Assembly (NCBI GenBank): GCA_025738555.1
Contig: JAOVFP010000004.1
Location: 6,076,001 to 6,140,000, forward strand
Reading direction: 5' to 3'
Length of the DNA: 64,000 bases
DNA from: Cyathus striatus
Taxonomy: Eukaryota; Basidiomycota; Agaricomycetes; Agaricales; Nidulariaceae
This document shows positions 22,038-33,650 of this stretch, in pieces. The translations under genes and the position numbers were made by a program. Below the pieces are notes generated by a model. The model had not been told where the DNA came from. It did not search any database and worked only from the letters and a program-made list of their open reading frames with translations. Within the stretch, counting starts at the first letter, position 1. Each line of letters begins with the position of its first letter.

Positions 22038-24618
22038 CTTGAACACTTGAATGTGCACTTAGCTCTAGAGTCCATGCACATTCAAATTAATACTTTGAGT
22101 GCACATAGCTGTTTGTCTGAAATAATCTGATAAATAGCTAACAAAATTTTATGCTGCTGCGCTCACACTCAGCATTGAGATATTTTACACTAACAGTTAA
22201 GATCATATTGAGCATGATCAAATATTCTTCATCATTACAGCTCTATATTCAACCTTGCTTCGAAGTTTGATGTATCTTCATATTCTTCATAGTTACACAA
22301 TTATAATCTGTCATCAGCACACATATTAAAAAGTAACAATGTATGCCATGTATGACAAAACCTCATTCTGAGAAAATTCAACTTCTCCTCCTTGTCATTG
22401 TTGTGGTTGCATCCCCCTAGTCATTCATACTCCCTTTCCTTGTTGTTGTGTGCCCACCCCCTCTACATTGTTGCTAAACTCCCCTTTATTGGACAAGGTG
22501 TTACAATTAAGTTCTAGTCAAGACATTATTCATACAAGTCTGATAGTCATGTGACTAACAAGTTCAAAGAAAAAGTTAATCAGTATCAAAGTAGAGTCTC
22601 TATTCATGAGTCTTCTAATAAATCAATAATAAGTGGACTTGACTGGAATTTTCTCATTCCACCTAGAAAATATATTCTTTGACATGGGCTGCTTTTGGTT
22701 TGTACCTTTACCCCTACCCTCCAAATACCCCTACCCTCACCTCAACAACTCTTAGGATTGGAAGCAATATGTCTCTACTCAAATCTGTAGAATACAAGAG
22801 GATATTCCAAAAGTTTGCAACACCCTGAGCATGATAGTACAGAATAGTCCTTCCATTATTCATTGTGTACTTCTAGAATTACATGCAGTTAATCTATGAG
22901 ATATTGAATCAAAAATATTAGAGATACAGATGCAATGTCATACTAGTGACTTGCAACAGAGGATTTTTGTAGTATGAATTATATCTCAGTCATTATTTAG
23001 TTCTTACATATATTTTGATTTCACAAGTAACTACTTAAATTTTACAATGTTGCATAGGTACTTAATAAGTAATGCCTGTTTCTACATCCACTAAGATAGT
23101 GGGCACAAGGTTCCAGAACCCTTACATAAGCTGATTATGTAAGCGCCAAGAGGTGCAAAATGTTGGGTTCAGAAAAATCCAAAAAATTATGTGCTAGGAA
23201 TCAGCTCGGATGAGCTCTGTGGAGTATGGATTTTGTGTAATATAATTAATATTGGCATTAAAAAGTAATATTAAGTATATATCATTGATATTCACTCTTA
23301 AGATTATTGAGTAGATGCCATTTCACAGTGAGGAGGTACCTTGAGCTTTCTATTAGCCCATGCTGCATCAGGCAACAGAGTCAGATCCTGTCAGATGCTG
23401 ATCATATACACTAATTAAGCATGTCATCTGCCAAGTGGTTGGCATATCTAAATTTAAGTATGAGAATTAAGTATTGCCATGCAGCATGTGTACCAAAGAA
23501 TTTGAAGTTGTGGGATGTCATCCAGACATGCAAGGACATTATCTCTTCTTTCAGGTAAAATTCTTTGGAGTCCAATGATTCAAGATTCTCAGAAACTGTT
23601 TCTTGGAAGTAATTAAGCTTCTGATGACTGAAGTAGTACATACTTACTCTTGACTTACTCACACCATATCCTCATATGCACTTGTCATCTTCACTGTAAC
23701 CTCCACAGTGGCCTGCAGCTGGTTTCCCAGAACCATTCTTCAAGTTTGATAAGTGGTTTATTGTGTTTTTGGGATGTCTGCCTGTGTTTTTCATGTTGAT
23801 ATCCTCTTGTTTCCGTTCATATGAAGTGGCTGCTGTGCTTTGAATAGTCACGTGACTTGATTATGTAAGCCACAAAATGTTAGGGGACAAAAATCTGAAG
23901 AGGCTTCCAACCTATCTACAGCACAATAATAATGTATTCTGAACAAGTTTTCTTTAAAAAATTTGTAGTCAAAATTATAAAGTCAATTAACTTTTTTTTC
24001 AATTTCTTTTTTGAACGTTCTGCTTTAAATACACTACAGAATAACTTGGAATTAGATTTGTGCTAGAATAAATGTTGAGGAAGGTATTTCAGGATTGAGT
24101 TGAGGTTAAGTTTGTATTATGTAAGTGTGCTGGAACCTTATGCCTGCTATCTTAGTTACTGCATACATCTCATAAATGCTTTCAGAACTTACTTACCTTG
24201 TTCAAATGTATAGTATTGTTGTACAGTTTACTTTTCATAAACATTTAGAGAGAGTGCAGTGGTGTAGTGGTCACCATCATGAATGCCTGCATTGCACCCC
24301 CACAGGCAAGGGTGGAGGAATGCCCTGCTCAAGCACAAGCCCCTTGGTTCAATCCACACACTGGCAGTTATTTTTGCACTCTGCCCTACACTTTCAATTT
24401 CTCACCACACCTAATTATGTCAACCTTACCCCATCATGTTATGTGTTACCTGGCATTACCAAAGATTATATTCCCACCACCAATCAATTTCAACAACAGC
24501 TTCTGGAAATGCCAAGGGTCCATGCTATCTTATCTTAGAGTTTCATACTGGAGTCAGGCTTGCAGCTGGATTCGGAACCCAGTGACATGCTGCCCAGGGA
24601 AGGGGCCTCAAAAAAATG
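22038..24618. other. CpG-depleted intergenic DNA
   Basis: No credible gene was found. The stretch is AT-rich with only a handful of CpG sites. Short related blocks containing TTATGTAAGC occur at about 23125 and 23865. A tRNA-like SINE candidate lies at 24250-24540. Confidence 0.6.
24250..24540 (+). repeat. Possible tRNA-derived SINE
   Basis: A box A-like TGGTGTAGTGG (24260-24270) and a perfect box B-like GGTTCAATCC (24346-24355) are in the right order for an internal RNA polymerase III promoter. The spacing of about 86 bp is longer than in normal tRNAs, so it would need an intron or an insert. No cloverleaf could be drawn, and no poly-A tail or target duplication was seen. Confidence 0.35.
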
Positions 24619-24628
24619 GCCAAGGGTG

Positions 24629-26309
24629 AGGTCTTTACGCTCGCCCCCCCATTCCGTCCGGACTCTGGGTGGACTCCGTGGATTCCACGAATTCCTGATG
24701 GACTCTGGCTGGACTTTGGCTTAACATATTTTAGCTGTAAGTCCAGCCATTTTCGTCGAGTCTGGTCCTGCTCGAGTCTGTCTCGAGTCCACCAGGAGTC
24801 CACCTGGAATCCATTGAATAGCAGGGGTCTGGCTGGTTCAACAGGAATTCCGGCAGACTAAATCCGTACGGAATCCAACTGGACTCAACAGGACTCCTGC
24901 CGGAACAATTGAATAGTCAGTTGACATTTACTTTATATTAATTAATACTACAATAAGTACTAATACCGAATTAAAATAAATACATATGCTGTCCACAGCG
25001 TGATTCGAACACAGGTCTACCCAATGATTACATAACAGCATACTCACATGTTTCGCGCGTAACCGATACACTATAAAGGCATTATTATTGCTATGTGTAT
25101 TACACTATATGTAGGCCACTCATGTGCACGCACGGTGCACGTTCGGCAACTCCCGTTTTGGACACATCACAACCACCTAACGGTCACGACGACATTCACC
25201 CCCTTCCCTCCCACCCTCTCCTTCTCCCCTCTTCTCCCCTCCCCCTCTCCCCTCCCCCTCTCCCCTCCTCCTCCTCTCTCCTCCTTCCCAATGACAGCAA
25301 GACGACAACAACAACGAGGGAACAACCACAATGCGGGCGACTAAGGGACGAAAACGACGAAGGGGAAGGATGACAGCTCAGGGGGGAAGCAGAGAGAGGA
25401 GGCGACACGGGGGGGGAACTGTAAGGGGGCGTGTCGAGGAATGGCGGCATATCGAGACGGGGGCACCATGTTAGCGAGGGGGCGGGCGCATCGAGAGGGG
25501 CGCAGCACGTCAGCAAGGAGGATGGCACATCGAGAGGGGGGTGCCACGTCGAGGAGATGAGAAGGAGGATGCCGCATCAATGAGAGAGGGGTGGAACACT
25601 AGGGAGGGCGCAACGAGGGGTGCGTGCCACGTCGACGAGAGGGGGGTGCGCAACAAGAGGGAGGGCAGCATGTCGAGAGAGAGGGGAGCGCCACAACGAC
25701 AAGAGGGGGGCACAACGAGACGGGGGGTAGAGCAACGAGGAGGGGGGCCCAATGAGGGAGGCCCAATGACGACGAGGGGGAGAGAACAGCAGGGGTGCAA
25801 CGAGAGGGAGGGGGGGCATAACGAAGAGGGGCACGCCACATTGAGGACAGGAGGAGCAAAGCGAGGGGTGCGCAACAAGAGGGAGGCGCAACAAAGGGGG
25901 GGGATATCCTGTCGATAACAGGCACTCCCCCGCCCATTGTCGTCGTTGAGAGCGCTGGGCGGGAGCGTGGGAAATGCGGGGAGGAGGGAGGTGGTAAATT
26001 TTTAAAATAAATAGAAATATGTAATTTAATTATAATAAATTTATTTGTTTTGATTATTTTGCATGAATTTTAATAATTTATTTAATTCTTTTTCATCTTA
26101 TGTTCACTTCAAATAGTTACTCTAATGAATCTAGTGTAAGTTGATAAAATGTCTGTCATGAGTCCACCAGGAGTCCATCAGGACTCCGTATATTCCAACA
26201 GGACTCCACCTGGACTCCAGGTGGACAATTGCATATTCAGCCGGAGTCCATCTGGACTATCTGGACTACATTGAGTCCAGATGGACTGGGGGGGGGAGTG
26301 TAAAGTACT
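24629..26309. mobile_element. 1.68-kb inverted-repeat element with GGACTC-rich ends
   Basis: The outer ends are imperfect inverted repeats (AGGTCTTTACGCTCGCCCCC on the left, AGTACTTTACACTCCCCCCC read inward from the right). The flanks are GCCAAGGGTG at 24619-24628 and 26310-26319, a 10-bp target duplication within the MULE range. Both subterminal zones hold many GGACTC/GAGTCC motifs on both strands. The core is CpG-rich, changing from C-rich (25195-25280) to G-rich with irregular CAACGAGAGGGGGG-like units (25370-25910). It has no transposase. The many long frames in the core are low-complexity artefacts. Confidence 0.75.
24990..25075 (-). other. tRNA-like sequence inside the inverted-repeat element
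   Basis: On the minus strand there is a box A-like TAGTGTATCGGTTACGCG and a box B-like TGTTCGAATCAC about 63 bp apart. The T-stem pairs poorly and the acceptor halves do not match, so this is not a working tRNA. It may be a captured tRNA fragment. Confidence 0.35.
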
Positions 26310-26319
26310 GCCAAGGGTG

Positions 26320-26719
26320 AAGCAAGGAACATGGCAATTAGTCAGATTTGGCCACTGCAGCCTGGGAATGGCACTAGAATTATTCTGAGTAGAGGCTGGG
26401 AGGTGATATGTGGGAATGTGATACTGGTTGGAGCTGGGGAGTCAGACATGACACCAAAGGGGTTTATCAAGGGCATATGATTTGTACCCTACCCATGAAC
26501 CCCCAGGGTACACTGTACCCCTTGCTCATCACTACATGGGTACAGTGTAGACTTCATCCAGAAATTGTCATGTCCACCTGGACTCCATCCAGAAATTCTG
26601 TATTTAATGTGGATTCAATCTGGAAGATCTCATTTTCATGTGGAGTCCAGCTGGAAATTCCAGAAATTTTGTTGTCCATCTAGACACTGTCTGGAAATTG
26701 GGAGAAAGAGTAAAGTACT
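26320..26719. mobile_element. Older relic related to the GGACTC element
   Basis: The right end (GAGTAAAGTACT at 26708-26719) matches the right terminus of the 24629-26309 element. The interior at 26540-26700 carries several TGGACTCC and GGAGTCCAG-like motifs, many mutated to GGATTC or GTCTGGAA. CpG is absent. The left end could not be placed, so the relic is probably truncated. Confidence 0.45.
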
Positions 26720-26761
26720 GCTCAGTAAACACATCAATAGGTGGTGTGTTGACTTTCACAA

Positions 26762-27325
26762 TGTAGAGTAGGCATTTTGCCTGCACTACAATTGGTACCT
26801 TACATATCATTATGTAATCAGCAGGTACATGCATCAATGCATTTGTTTGCATTGTTCATGCTCTCTCACTTTCTCCCTCATCTTCCCTCTAATCTTGACA
26901 CACTTGTACATTGCCTCAACACTACTATTACTCTGCCTCAACACTGCTATTACTTAGCAGAACTCAATACCATTGGTATCCCACTCCATCAAGTCCCACT
27001 GAATGTTGCAAAATAGTTTACTGAAGGCTATCATCACCCTATGCCTCCCTCCCCCAAGTTTTACTTTACAAATTTTCTTTCAATTCATTGGTATGCTTTT
27101 GTTTCAAACTCTTCCTTTTTCTTCCAATAAATTTACAATCTCTAAACCTTTAATTTTTTGTTTTATTTCACTATTCTTCATTAAGTACTCTCTTTATTCT
27201 AATTTTCTTTAAAAACCATGTATTTACTTCCTCCAAATCAAGTGAAGATTTGCCCCCCTTTCTCAACACCTTAGAATGCCAAGGTTGAATGGAGGTTCAA
27301 CCAACTTGCTTACATATTCTTTGTT
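26762..27325 (+). mobile_element. Dispersed LTR-like repeat, copy 2 (decayed)
   Basis: It begins TGTAGAGTAGGCATTTTGCC, the same start as at 6843 and 41135. Internal blocks recur in order: a CAAGTGAAG block near 27238 and ACCTTAGAATGCCAAGGTTG near 27269, followed by a GGAGGTTCAACCAACTTGC end. It has lost almost all CpG and is shorter than the other copies. Confidence 0.6.
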
Positions 27326-27772
27326 TAGACACACATTTTTTATCTCTACAACAAAATTACATAACCAGTGCAAGGGAGCTCAAGTAGCAGGTAAAAGATA
27401 TATGTCATGATAATCCCATGATAGTTTGAAGTTAGAGGAGATGAAAATGACAATAGCACTGACATAGTTGATGGTGTATTGGTCCTCACACACATGAATA
27501 GTCAAGAATGCTAGAACTTCTGATGTTCTACTAAAATGGTGCTTAAATGAGACTGATACAGAAAAAGTATGAGGACATTTGCAAGCATGGGACAAATCAC
27601 ATGACAGTCAAAAAAAATCAATGTGATGCAAAGTTTCATGATATAATAAGAACAAAGTAAATGTTCCAAAATCCAATACTCAAATTTTATAATATACCTT
27701 TTAAAACTCTATTTTTAAAAGCAATGTGATAATCAAATTTGAAGTCTAACTTAGTATGTTACTAATACAACA
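27326..27772. other. 3' flank of the NLR, no gene
   Basis: AT-rich, CpG-free sequence downstream of the NLR stop codon. No coding frame or repeat was recognised. Confidence 0.6.
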
Positions 27773-30700
27773 TTATATAGATGGGTCAATGCAATATTTC
27801 CAGTGAGACCCATGGCAGAACATTGAAAGATCTAATCTGCATAAATGTTTAGGGCCCATAATAGCCATTGTATTAAAATCACACAATCCTGATCTTAAAT
27901 AAACAGGAACCCAGAATAGTAAATTCCCATGTTTATCTTGTATCCATCCATTAAAGTCATATGAAGTATAAATTGATGGGCCTCCAAGTAAAAAAAGATT
28001 ATTAAGATGTCCTACATAACAATGCATTAGAACAAGGATAAATGTAGTAGCACCATTACTTACCAAAAGTCAATTGCACCACTCTACTTTAAAATTTATA
28101 AAAATTATATGCAAATTGTAATCAGAAACAAAGTTAAACCAGTTATATATATACATACCTTGAATCAATTGTGTTATAATCTAACATTGGATGAAGTTTT
28201 GCTTCATCAGGTGTAAATGTTGCACTATCAACATTTATACCAGTACCAATAAATCCACTTTCAATACCTGATATTCTGACATATTTTTCCACACAAGTAG
28301 AATTATCTATATGACCTTTAAATAGAGAAGTAGCAATGGTTCCACTCTCAACATCCCATATTCTCACTGTTTTATCATAGGAGCCAGATACAACTTTCTT
28401 TCCATCTGGAGAGAATGCTACTGATGTGACTTCAGCTATATGGCCTTCAAATGAATCAGTAGCAATGGTTCCACTATCAACATTCCATATTCTCACAGTG
28501 TTATCATCTGAGCCTGATACAACTTTTTTTCCATCTGGAGAGAATGCTACTGATTCAACACAACCTGTATGACCTTTAAATGGACCAGCAGCAATGTTTC
28601 CACTCTCAACACTCCATATTATCACAGTTGTATCATCTGAGCCTGACACAACTTGCTTTCCATTGGGAGAGAATGCTACTGATGTGACCCATTCTGTGTG
28701 ACATTTAAATGGACTCATTGCCATGGTTCCACTCTCAACATCCCATATTGTCACAGTTCCATCATCTGAGCCAGATACAACTTGTTTTCCATCTGGAGAG
28801 AATGCAACTGATACAATGAATGAGTGACCTTTAAATGGACTAGCAACAATGGTTCCACTCTCAGCATCCCATATTCTCACAGTATCATCAAATGAGCCTG
28901 ATACAATTTGATTTCCATTGGGAGAGAATGCTACTGATGTGACATCACCTGTGTGACCTTCAAATGGACCATTAGCAATGGTTCCACTCTCAACATCCCA
29001 TACTATCACTGTTCTATCATATGAGCCTGAGGCAACTTGCTTTCCATTAGAAGAGAATGCTACTGATGTGACACCCTGTGTGTGACCTTTAAATGGACCA
29101 GCTGCAATAGTTCCACTCTCAACATCCCATATTATCACAGTGTTATCATGTGAGCCTGATACAACTTGCTTTCCATTGGGAGAGAATGCTACTGATGTGA
29201 CATCATTTATGTGGCCTTCAAATAGACTAGCAGCAATGGTTCCACTCTCAACATCCCATATTCTTACAGTTTGATCTTCTGAGCTTGATACAACTTTTTT
29301 TCCATCTGGAGAGAATACTACTGATTTGACTTCAGCTGTGTGACCTTCAAACAGATTAACAGCAATGATTCCACCCTCAACATTCCATATTCTTACTGTT
29401 CCATCATTTGAGCTGGATACAACTTTCTTTCCATCTGGAGAGAATGCTACTGATGTAATCCAGCCTGTGTGACCTTCAAATGGACCAGCAGAAATGGTTC
29501 CACTCTCAACATCCCATACTCTCACAGTGTTATCACATGCACCTGAGGCAACTTGCTTTCCATTGGGAGAGAATGCTACTGATGTGACATCACCTGTGTG
29601 ACCTTCAAATGGACCATTAGCAATGGTTCCACTCTCAACATCCCATATTATTACAGTTTTATCATCTGAGCCTGATACCACTTGTTTTCCATCTGGAGAG
29701 AATGATACTGATATAACCCAGTCTGTGTGACCTTCAAATGGACCAGCAGCAATAGTTCCACTATCAACATTCCATATTATCACAGTGTTATCCTCTGAAC
29801 CTGATACAACCTGCTTTCCATCTGGAGAAAATTCCACACATGTGATATCATCTATATGACCTTGAAATAGACTAGCAGCAATGGTTCCACTCTCAACATT
29901 CCATATTATCATTGTTTTATCATGTGAGCCTGTTACAACTTTCTTTCCATCTGGAGATAATGCCACTGGTGAAATGCTACCTGTGTCACTTTCAAATCCA
30001 ACAAATTTACCAGTAGTTATATACCATATTCCAGCAATATCATTATCAAATCCAACAAGTATATAATTCCCATCAGAAGTTGTAGCAACACTAGTCACTG
30101 CCATTGTATGATAGTGGACTTCACTTCCTTTATATCTCCAATCATCCTCAGTGATACCCAACATTGAAATTATATTCTGAAACATCTTATGATATTTCAT
30201 ATAAATAATAGATTTTTTGGGACTAAATGGAAATGCTGAAATATAGATATGGGGTGCACTTGTTGTGATTGGAACATAGAAATGGAGTATGAATTGAACA
30301 GCATCATTAATAAATTCTTGTTCTTCTGTATTATTCTAAATGTAGAATTCAATATAGCTTTGAAAGTACAACTAAATATGTATGCTTACAATTTGTCCAC
30401 TTTTCAGTACTTTCAATAACCTCAAAGCTTCTGGTATCTCATTTAACAAACTCATTACTTCAAGCCAGTAGAGAAATTTGTGGTACAAAAAATATATTAG
30501 CTCTTTTATTTCTTGTGTTCCACATTCATTACTAGAGATGTCTATTTCATGAGAAAGCCAATACATGCAACAGTATTGCAAATGACTTGGTATATATTTT
30601 TGAATTATTTCAGATAAATTTTCATTCTCCTGATTTTTCTTATGTGATGTTTCCAGTCTGCAGATATTGAACTTCAGTTCATTATTTAAAATTTTATATA

Positions 30701-32073
30701 TTCTTATTCTCATTTTTGTGGCATGAATTTTTTTATTAATTTTATACTTCTCAATTTTACATCTTTCTGTTAGAAAATCCACAAAGGATAAATGCCTCAT
30801 AGTCACTTTTCCATTGTTGATTGACACTACAGGTTGAAAATATCCCAAAATACTTTCAATATCATCTTCTAACAAATCATCATCCCCATTTTCTAAAATT
30901 AAATAATATATATCCTTTTTGTTTAAAGGTACTTTTGCAAGTATTATTATCCCTATAACATTCTGAACTGTTTGTTCATCTATTTCACTCAATTCCTCAA
31001 ATGAAGTCTGTAGAATTTGTATATACAAGTTATCAATTGCAGAAACTGTACTCTCTTCTTTGTTTTCAAGGACTTTCTTCAGCTTTCTTTTAGGGGACCA
31101 ATTTGAGGTAATAAATGACATTGCAGTTGAAGCCCAAATAAACAATCCAGCAGTCTTTTGTGCCATTAAATTTAATTCATTGTCATCTATTTCAAAATCA
31201 GATTCTTTGAATTTTGTTCTGATGTAGAATTTTATATCTTCATTGACTTCTGCATTTGAACCAATTTTCAATTCATAATCAATGCAGCTGTCAACATTCT
31301 GCAGACCCACTGGCTTACAACCATCTCTAGCAGTAATTATAAGTTTACATTTTTTTGAAATGTTTGACCAGGCAACTAATGTGTTTAAAAATATTTTCCT
31401 GTCATCAGAATTTTTGCATTCATCCAAAGCATCAATAATGACAACTGGATTATGCAGATAATGCAAATATTTCTCAGTGAAGCTCATGCAAATAAGATTT
31501 TCAAAGTGCCACTCAATATCTTGAATTCTGAAATTATTATCCAATTTATCTGCCATTGCTTCAGCAATAGTTGGACAACTAGATGCTATAGTAGCAGCTA
31601 TAGTGCGCCAAACAGCACATGGATCTTCAAATATTGTTTCATTCCTTTTGAAGAAATGATATCCACATAGCCTTTGTGATTCAGAAAGCTTTGAAACTAA
31701 ACTTGAAGCAATTGCTGACTTCCCAGATCCTGGATGTCCAGTAATCCACATTACATTTGGTGTTGAGTCATCTATCAGCAAATTATAAAATCATTACCTA
31801 TATTATAGCTGAGTAGTTATATATACACATACCAATGTTGCAGAGCCACTTATCAATCTCATCAAATAAGCCCTTTCTTGTTCCTTTCATGCAAGGGTGA
31901 ACATAATAGTTTTCATGAGACACTGGCTTTAACAATTTAAGATTTTCATTTAAGCTCCCCAGCTTGTTTACAATCTGGTTTCCAGCGACATTGTTGATTT
32001 CTCCGCCTCCAATATGTACATCATGTGCATTGCTAAACATTCGAGCAGCTGGAGAGTTGTTCATAGCCATCAT
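27773..32073 (-). CDS. NACHT-WD40 NLR (STAND) immune-type receptor, intact
   Basis: Minus-strand exons 32073-31833, 31771-30390, 30335-28159, 28083-28064 and 28011-27773 are joined by GT-AG introns of 61, 54, 75 and 52 bp. All phases agree, giving about 1,352 aa ending at TAA 27773. The short N-terminus (about 80 aa) has a motif HIGGGEINNVAGNQ that often precedes NACHT domains in agaric proteins. NACHT has Walker A (ITGHPGSGKSAIAS) and Walker B (VVIIDALDEC). About fourteen WD40 repeats of about 43 aa follow, highly alike and differing mainly at a few positions. A C-terminal cap ends the protein (WIQDKHGNLLFWVPVYLRSG). In fungi such STAND proteins act in non-self recognition and programmed cell death, WD40 being the sensor; that role is inferred from the family. 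Only one CpG was seen between 27773 and 31980. Confidence 0.9.
28250..30110 (-). repeat. Tandem WD40-coding repeats, about 129 bp each
   Basis: About fourteen units, each coding SVAFSPDGKKVVSGS and TVRIWDVESGTIA-type blocks, lie head to tail. Most differences fall at the residues before SVAFSP, at the two residues after SGS, and at the residues after TIA. The unit spacing is regular, and the identity is high enough to allow unequal crossing-over and gene conversion. Confidence 0.9.
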
Positions 32074-33650
32074 TCAAATTGCTAGTGGTTGAGTACTTCG
32101 GAATGCGCGCTAATTCTTGAGGTTGGCAGTGTGGTGGGAGGAAGAAACAGATCAATGTCAACGGATGGCCTTATGTATTTGATACCCTTTTGATATGTAG
32201 GCCGGCATCATGTAGTTGATGAAGGACAATAATAGCAAGCCAGTTAAGTTTCGTCTTGAAATAGTAATCACGCAATACGGTCTTCGGTTTATCGCGAGTG
32301 TGCGCTATAAATATTATAAACGCTCATGGTTAATAACCAGGAGACCAATAGGAACGCATACCGTATATCAAGTGGGAACAAAAGTACAACCGCCGTGTCT
32401 CCTTGGTGTCCACGTTCACCGTTCAGATCTGATAATCAAAGGTATGACATAGGAAATGTTGGCCTAATGTCGACTGTGAGAATAGCGTACAATACTTCTC
32501 TGGAGAAGCACGACAGATATAAAAGCATAAAAGCGATAAAGAATACACATAAGATGGGAAAACAGATATAGCATAAAAAAGGTACCTTTATATCAGCGTG
32601 TCGATTGGCGGTGACAATGAATGCAGTTATCCGTCGACGATCGTTAACCAGCCTTGAAGAACATCAACTACTTACACAACAAATTTTGAGTCGCGGTTTC
32701 GAAGATAAGAAAATGAAGAACAGTTGAAGATGTATCGATGAACTGTAAGAGCGCCTGGAGGCTATGTAGTTGGCCACTGGCAGCCTGCATCGATTGCGTG
32801 AAGAATTATTGACGTGTTCGATCGGTATCAACCTCCGTTGTATCAGGCTGGAGAAGCGTAAGAGATATAGAATCGATAAAGAATACACATGAGATATGAA
32901 AAGCAAATATAGCGTCTAATAGTAACTCACAAGTATAATAATATCAGCCCGTCGAATTGCGGTGACGTTGAATGAAACGATCTTTATCCAACCTATTCGA
33001 TATGTATCACATAAATGAAAGCCCTGTCATTCACCTGTGTTCTATAGTGATTTACTATTGTTTGAAGTATCCATTCTGTATGTAAACTGCTGTTACATCC
33101 CCCCGCAGCACGGTAATCACGGATTTACACTATGTCGATACCTTATCATATTTCGTTTATGTAGTACATCGCAAACCGTTCAATTGTTACGACACTTCTC
33201 TAACTTCGTTGTTTTCGCATCATAAGTTCCAAACACCCTGATCGGGTGGACATACCATATAACTTACATCGTCTCACACATTTCCGTTGCCTAGGTGTAA
33301 CGGGCCGTCCGACTCTACAGTAGCGTGAAAAGATACAATTATAGAAACTATGAACTATGTTAGTGTTACATTTTATTGAGGTAGCTATTAGATATCTAGC
33401 GCTGTTGATAATTGGCCGACAAGTATACGTACGTACTTATATTAAATCCAACTTAAATGAAATATATATCGCTATTCGATTTCAATACAGTTATATATTT
33501 CATCCATGATATACAAATAATACTATCATGTAACAAGTGTTTAAAAATCGCTCAAAACCCACTTTATCTCAGCACCCTCCTCTGCCACTTCTTTGAAACT
33601 TCGCAGATCATTACCGTAGATATGGTAGGGCATATATCCAAAGTTATAGG
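32074..33650. other. CpG-normal region upstream of the NLR, with a duplicated block
   Basis: No complete gene is supported. A block of about 130 bp at 32505-32645 recurs at 32845-32990. It contains GATAAAGAATACACATRAGA, an ATATAGC step and a CGRTTGCGGTGAC-like end. Splice-like AG and GT signals on the minus strand suggest decayed exons. The proximal part should hold the NLR promoter. Confidence 0.5.

Noticed and set aside
25195..25920. Many overlapping open frames of 80-125 codons on both strands
   Set aside because: They come from GC-rich, stop-poor low-complexity sequence; the products are Pro/Arg/Gly-rich in several frames at once with no domain.
28250..30110. Tandem 129-bp units as a satellite or CRISPR-like array
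   Set aside because: They code WD40 repeats in one continuous frame of the NLR.
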